Assembly: GCA_021162505.1 (NCBI GenBank)
Contig: JAGGYO010000121.1
Location: forward strand, 1-10,119
Reading direction: 5' to 3'
Origin: a bacterium
Lineage (GTDB): Bacteria > AUK180
Length of the DNA stretch: 10,119 bases
Shown here: positions 6,682 to 10,119 of the stretch, one piece after another
How positions within the stretch are numbered: position 1 is the first letter of the stretch
Layout: every line of letters starts with the position of its first letter
Notes under the pieces: model-generated
Told to the model about the DNA's origin: nothing
The model's input: the letters and a program-made list of their open reading frames with translations, nothing else
The model's database searches: none
Translations under genes and position numbers: made by a program

Positions 6682-8172
6682 TTAAAATATTTTTTGGTAA
6701 ATTTTTCTATGACCGACAATGATCAATTTCCTTCTTGCTCTTGATATTGCTACATTTATTCGGCGTTTGTCCTTTAAAAATCCCGGATCATTGCTTTCAT
6801 TTGATCTCACAAGAGAGAAGATGATGAGATCTTTTTCTCCTCCCTGAAATCCGTCAACAGTGTTGACAATAATGTCAAGATCAATGCCCGTTAATTTTTC
6901 TTTTAAATATTTTTTTTGATCGCTATATCCCGTAATAATACCGATGCTTTTCTTATAGTTCACCTTTTTTAAAGCCCTTAGCAGTTCAACGATGAAACCG
7001 GCTTCGTTTTCATTATAATATGAACTTGAATTCTTTAAATGCTTTTCTTGTCCGTCTATGGGGACATAAATAAAGGGATTGCTATTTTCACCCAAAATAT
7101 CAACATATTCTTTGGAAATTTCCTTCAATTGTAAATATTGCTTTGCTATTTTCGCTTCGCAATTTAATTTATTATTATAAAAAAGATCTGACACGAGATC
7201 ATTCAGTTCTTTATTCATTCTATACTGTGTATCTAACATAATAGACGATCCATTATTAAATTCAAGCAGCCGTTCAAATAAACTTTTTGAAAAGCCCTCT
7301 TTCGCTGCTTTGTAACTTAGAATCGTTGGTGGTAATTGCTTGTGATCGCCGGCTAAAATAACTTTTTTACCCTTAATGAAAGGAATAATTGAAGATGGTT
7401 CTGTTGCTTGTGTTGCCTCATCAATTATAACATAATCAAAAAACATATCTTTCATTATTTCACTACCTGCTGCACTATTTGTTGTAACAATAATTTTACT
7501 GGTTTGTAAAATCTCTGCGATTGCTTTTTCTTTTAGAATTTTATATTTTCTATAAAGTCGATCAAGTTCAAATTTTATCTTTATCCATTGTGCCATTTGA
7601 GAAATATCATTTGATGATAATCCTCTACCCGTTTTATTATTTTTATGAAAAGAAAGTATTTGTTCAAAGGAATAACCTCGCCGATTTGCCATATTAGCAT
7701 TTTTGAAATTTTTCATTTCATTTTCCATATCCCCGATCTTTTTTTCTAATAAAATCGCTTCCTTAAAAAAGTGATTATTTTTAATTCTTTCATTTAAGGT
7801 ATGTGGAATAATTTTTTTATCTATTTTAACCGATTGTCCAATACGGACGAAATCAGTATTCAGATTAATAAGATCTCTTGAAAATACATCAACGGCAGTA
7901 TTAGAATCCGCAGCAACCAAGATCTTCTTATTTCTCTGTTCAGTTTCGTATTTAGCCAAATACGAAAGTGTAATGGTCTTTCCTGTTCCGGGTGGCCCAT
8001 GTAGAAGAAAAAAGTTTTTAGCAGAAGCAGCCATTTTTATGGTAAGGTTCTGCTTTTCATTCAATTCTTTGAAATTTATATGAGACACATCATTATTGAT
8101 ATGATTCTCTCCTTTCAAAAGAATATTATGCTGCCGATTGGTTTTATGAAGTTGAAAAAGTGCTTGTTCCAT
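6682..8172 (-). CDS. SF1B DNA/RNA helicase of the UPF1/IGHMBP2 type, N-terminally truncated by an IS element
   Basis: The C-terminal 496 residues of a superfamily 1 helicase with all motifs: I GPPGTGKT (59-66), Ia around KILVAADSNTAVDVF (83-97), II DEAT (251-254), III GDHKQLPP (275-282), IV QYRMN (315-319), V VDGFQGGEKD (438-447) and VI NVAISRAR (472-479). The DEAx box and order of motifs match the UPF1/IGHMBP2/Dna2 group; such proteins unwind nucleic acids with ATP. Full-length relatives have an additional N-terminal region of about 150-200 residues before motif I. Here the frame is open upstream of the ATG at 8172 as far as the IS edge, and that ATG has no usable Shine-Dalgarno. The ATPase core is intact, but the gene is probably not expressed in its original form. 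It may still be made at a low level from an internal start. Confidence 0.85.
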   Translation of the reverse strand: MEQALFQLHKTNRQHNILLKGENHINNDVSHINFKELNEKQNLTIKMAASAKNFFLLHGPPGTGKTITLSYLAKYETEQRNKKILVAADSNTAVDVFSRDLINLNTDFVRIGQSVKIDKKIIPHTLNERIKNNHFFKEAILLEKKIGDMENEMKNFKNANMANRRGYSFEQILSFHKNNKTGRGLSSNDISQMAQWIKIKFELDRLYRKYKILKEKAIAEILQTSKIIVTTNSAAGSEIMKDMFFDYVIIDEATQATEPSSIIPFIKGKKVILAGDHKQLPPTILSYKAAKEGFSKSLFERLLEFNNGSSIMLDTQYRMNKELNDLVSDLFYNNKLNCEAKIAKQYLQLKEISKEYVDILGENSNPFIYVPIDGQEKHLKNSSSYYNENEAGFIVELLRALKKVNYKKSIGIITGYSDQKKYLKEKLTGIDLDIIVNTVDGFQGGEKDLIIFSLVRSNESNDPGFLKDKRRINVAISRARRKLIIVGHRKIYQKIF

Positions 8173-8309
8173 CCTATCATAACTGATCTCATTATAGAAC
8201 TTATCTATACGAATATTCTTTAAAAATTCTGAACTGATCTTTTTATTGAATACAATATAAATATTCTTTTTCGTTATGGAAAAGCAGACACCTTCCGTAT
8301 ATCTATTAT
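8173..8309 (-). pseudogene. Upstream remnant of the helicase reading frame, cut off by the IS
   Basis: These bases continue the helicase frame without a stop for 45 codons. The translation includes EGVCFSITKKNIYIVFNKK and ends in ISYDRM before EQALFQLHK. This resembles the beta-strand-rich region and the conserved RM-x-x-AL-x-x-L segment that precede motif I in IGHMBP2-type helicases. The frame meets TAG at 8311-8313, inside the IS terminal repeat. No ATG, GTG or TTG start with a Shine-Dalgarno is visible in this stretch. It is therefore best read as coding sequence whose 5' part has been lost. Confidence 0.75.
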
Positions 8310-8337
8310 CCTAAAATCCCGTTATTTTATAACTATG
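8310..8337 (+). repeat. IS terminal inverted repeat, transposase 3' end
   Basis: This end begins CCTAAAATCCCG, which matches the other IS end (9964-9992) in inverse orientation over 12 of 12 outer bases, with TAACTATG shared further in. The transposase stop lies only 31 bases from the tip. Confidence 0.85.
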
Positions 8338-8340
8338 TTT

Positions 8341-9888
8341 TTAATCAGGAAGTTTTATTCCAAATGTTTCAAAAATAACTCTAATTTTCTTTGAAGTTTC
8401 ACATAAAATATTCATCTCATTGCTGTATTGCACCATTTTTAATTTCTTTAATTCACACATTAAACCCTTTTTGCTGTATTTTTTTAATTCTTCACTTGAA
8501 TTTAATTTGTTTTGAATATATGAAGTTATTATTAATGAAAGATATGTGATGAACATACTTCCTTCAACTCGCTCTCTTGAATTCACTCTTAACCTATTGC
8601 TTTCTAAATCATTTTTCATCATATCAAAAGCTTTTTCTATTTCGTCTCTGTTCCTTTGAATTGTCAATATTTCTTCTTTCCTTAATCCTTTAATATTCGT
8701 TATTAATATCAATATTCCAAATCCATTGATTCGTGTTTTTATTGCAGTCAAATTTCTTTTCAATAATAAATATTTCCCTTTACCTTTCTCAATATTATAA
8801 TACTTAGAATATCCTTTGAACATTCCTTCGATTACATCAATTATTTCTTCTTTATCTGTATATTTATCATTATTGAGTCGTTCTTCTATTTCTAAAAGAG
8901 TAAGGTGAAAACTGTTTTCTTTTTCATTATATTTTAATTTATCTTTGTATATATGGGCAAATAGCTCTATACCGGATATATTAATCTTATCTTTTGAATA
9001 GTAATAAAGTCTTTCATTAAATTTAAAAATTTTATTCATATCGTTTAATGTTTTTGAATGTTTTTCTAATAATTCCTTTGATAGTTTTGTGCTGAATGTT
9101 AATGGTATTATCATTTCCTGATCCTTCAATCTTTCAATGTTCTTTCGACTATAAAAACCTCTATCCATAATAAATATTGTCTTTTTTATACCATATTCTT
9201 TATTATATTTTATTATGTTTTTTAATGTCTTCGTATCAGGAATGCTTCCTTGATATATCGTGTAATATAACGGTAATTTGTTTTCTCTTCCATATATCAT
9301 CCCTAAATTAATCTGTGGCAACTTTTCCTTATCCCTGTTATACCCCCATTCTGCTAAATCCAGTAACTTCGAGTATGTAGAAATTGAAGTAATATCAAAA
9401 TAAATTGATTTAATAACTTTTTGTGTTTTAATCCACTCTTTAAAAAACAATATCCTGCTTTCTAAATCTTTTCCCAATCTATTCAATAATTCACTTATTC
9501 GCTGTGAAGTTATATCCTCAGGCAAGGCTTCTATATAATTACCTTCAGACCAATTTGATGTAAGATATAATGGGGCTGCTTCTGATATTTTATATTGAAT
9601 TAATGCTATAATTTCTTTATATTGCATTGAATAGATCCCTTTTAATAAATCATATATCCCCATATCTTTTATAATTTGTTCTATAAAATAGCAATTACCA
9701 AAATCAAAAACCCTGTTGGGTTTACTTCCTTTTTTAGTTTTAGTATTAATGATCTTCCCTGTTATCGGGTCTCTTCTGCCCAAGTATTTTCTTTTTTGTC
9801 GGGGTTGTTTCTTGTCTTTGTCCCAATAACTTTTGATTTCATACACATAAATTTTACCATTAACCACTTGATCAAAAAGATACGCCAT
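8341..9888 (-). CDS. IS1634-family DDE transposase
   Basis: A 515-residue DDE transposase of the IS4 superfamily. In this numbering the acidic triad is Asp165 (IYFDITS), Asp242 (FIMDRGFYS) and Glu418, the last in R-x3-E-x6-K (Arg414, Glu418, Lys425); the Tyr that usually opens this Y-x2-R-x3-E-x6-K signature is Gln411 here. The N-terminus has the family's pattern of a GK-x-YVYE strand followed by KQPRQKRKYLG. An ATG exists four codons upstream (9898-9900), but GGAGG at 9894-9898 lies five bases before the ATG at 9886-9888, and the first ATG overlaps that Shine-Dalgarno. The shorter form is therefore preferred. Length is normal and no frameshift is seen, so the protein is probably active. Confidence 0.92.
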   Translation of the reverse strand: MAYLFDQVVNGKIYVYEIKSYWDKDKKQPRQKRKYLGRRDPITGKIINTKTKKGSKPNRVFDFGNCYFIEQIIKDMGIYDLLKGIYSMQYKEIIALIQYKISEAAPLYLTSNWSEGNYIEALPEDITSQRISELLNRLGKDLESRILFFKEWIKTQKVIKSIYFDITSISTYSKLLDLAEWGYNRDKEKLPQINLGMIYGRENKLPLYYTIYQGSIPDTKTLKNIIKYNKEYGIKKTIFIMDRGFYSRKNIERLKDQEMIIPLTFSTKLSKELLEKHSKTLNDMNKIFKFNERLYYYSKDKINISGIELFAHIYKDKLKYNEKENSFHLTLLEIEERLNNDKYTDKEEIIDVIEGMFKGYSKYYNIEKGKGKYLLLKRNLTAIKTRINGFGILILITNIKGLRKEEILTIQRNRDEIEKAFDMMKNDLESNRLRVNSRERVEGSMFITYLSLIITSYIQNKLNSSEELKKYSKKGLMCELKKLKMVQYSNEMNILCETSKKIRVIFETFGIKLPD

Positions 9889-9912
9889 AATAGCCTCCAT
9901 AGTTATACTTAT

Positions 9913-9941
9913 ATTATAACTAATTTATAACTAAAAGTCAA
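9913..9941 (-). promoter_or_regulatory. Transposase promoter overlapping a 10-bp direct repeat
   Basis: On the minus strand, TTGACT (9936-9941) and TATAAT (9913-9918) are 17 bases apart, 11 of 12 consensus bases. The 10-bp sequence TTATAACTAA (plus strand) occurs twice, at 9914-9923 and 9925-9934, 11 bases apart, covering the spacer and part of the -10. The same nine bases TTATAACTA also occur at the other IS end (8327-8335). Confidence 0.7.
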
Positions 9942-9963
9942 GCCCTATCTGCATTTTTTTATT

Positions 9964-9992
9964 CATAGTTACTATTTTATCGGGATTTTAGG
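9964..9992 (-). repeat. IS terminal inverted repeat, transposase 5' end
   Basis: Read on the minus strand from the tip, this end gives CCTAAAATCCCG and then, after nine bases, TAACTATG; it is the inverted partner of 8310-8337. The tip lies four bases from the stop codon of the flanking gene. Confidence 0.85.
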
Positions 9993-9996
9993 TTAA

Positions 9997-10119
9997 TTAC
10001 TCCTTATTTACCAAATCTTCTAATATCTTTGAGATCCTCTCTTCTCCATATTCGGTGGGGTGAAAGTTTTTTGGACTATAAATATCTTTAACTTTTGGGT
10101 CAGCAATAAAATATTCGTA
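9997..10119 (-). CDS. C-terminal end of an unknown protein, possibly an SGNH/GDSL hydrolase (partial)
   Basis: Too short for routine ORF calling. The frame is open from the window edge to a TAA at 9997-9999 and encodes 40 residues ending in DLVNKE. The segment SPKNFHPTEYGEERISKIL resembles the last block of SGNH/GDSL esterases, where a conserved His-Pro is followed by a small or turn residue, Gly and an amphipathic helix (HPN-x-x-G-x-x-x-IA-x-x-L). The Asp expected three residues before the His is Lys here, so the assignment is only tentative. The stop is preceded by natural coding sequence and followed by four bases and then the IS, so the gene may be complete at its 3' end. Confidence 0.5.
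   Translation of the reverse strand, partial: YEYFIADPKVKDIYSPKNFHPTEYGEERISKILEDLVNKE

Larger units (their letters stand above)
8310..9992. mobile_element. Complete IS1634-family (IS4 superfamily) insertion sequence
   Basis: The element is 1,683 bases long. Its outer ends are perfect 12-bp inverted repeats, CCTAAAATCCCG at 8310-8321 and CGGGATTTTAGG at 9981-9992. A further inner match, TAACTATG, lies 8 bases inside one end and 9 bases inside the other. It holds a single transposase gene on the minus strand. No short target-site duplication is visible; known members of this family can make very long duplications, which a 10-kb window could miss. The interruption of the helicase frame at one edge confirms that this end is a real insertion boundary. 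Confidence 0.88.

Noticed and set aside
8303..8309. Short target-site duplication at the IS ends (ATTAT versus TTAAT)
   Set aside because: The flanks share AT richness only; no direct repeat of 4 or more bases aligns at both boundaries.
8310..8345. Outward promoter from the IS end that could drive the truncated helicase
   Set aside because: TATAAA-like sequence is present on the minus strand but no acceptable -35 lies 16-18 bases upstream, so no promoter is claimed.

Overview
The window looks like a piece of an AT-rich, Gram-negative-type (diderm) bacterial chromosome. An lpxB gene implies lipid A synthesis and therefore an LPS outer membrane. The gene mix (LpxB, HslV, a DUF4416 protein, an AmmeMemoRadiSam-type radical SAM enzyme and a SpoIID-family protein without sporulation genes) and the low GC suggest a deep-branching or uncultured lineage (WOR-3/Stahlbacteria-like or similar) rather than a proteobacterium. 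That placement is inference only.

Region 1 (1-4757, plus strand) is one tightly packed operon that enters from outside the window: an integral-membrane methyltransferase-like protein of the PEMT/ICMT type (5' end missing), lpxB, hslV, a DUF4416 gene, an AmrS-like radical SAM gene and a secreted SpoIID/LytB-domain protein. The first five genes overlap one another (ATGA or longer overlaps) and the sixth starts 9 bases after the fifth ends, so translational coupling is likely. The cargo is envelope-related at both ends (lipid A, peptidoglycan), with a protease subunit and two poorly understood proteins in the middle. hslU, AMMECR1 and Memo, the usual partners of hslV and amrS, are not in the window.

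Region 2 (4758-6238): a near-consensus sigma70 promoter drives a monocistronic class I PLP aminotransferase (AspB type). Downstream lie a palindrome and a five-copy 7-bp tandem repeat between convergent genes.

Region 3 (6239-8309, minus strand): a receiver-only response regulator with its own promoter and a perfect Shine-Dalgarno. Upstream of it is a UPF1/IGHMBP2-like SF1 helicase with all helicase motifs but no N-terminal part: its frame stays open up to the edge of an insertion sequence and stops 1 base inside it.

Region 4 (8310-9992): a complete 1,683-bp IS1634-family (IS4 superfamily) element with 12-bp perfect terminal inverted repeats, an apparently intact DDE transposase and a strong promoter.

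Region 5 (9993-10119): the 3' end of a different minus-strand gene, possibly an SGNH/GDSL hydrolase, ending 4 bases from the IS. The missing helicase N-terminus is not on this side, so the junction reflects a deletion, an IS-IS recombination or an assembly join rather than a simple insertion. No rRNA, tRNA or CRISPR array was seen.
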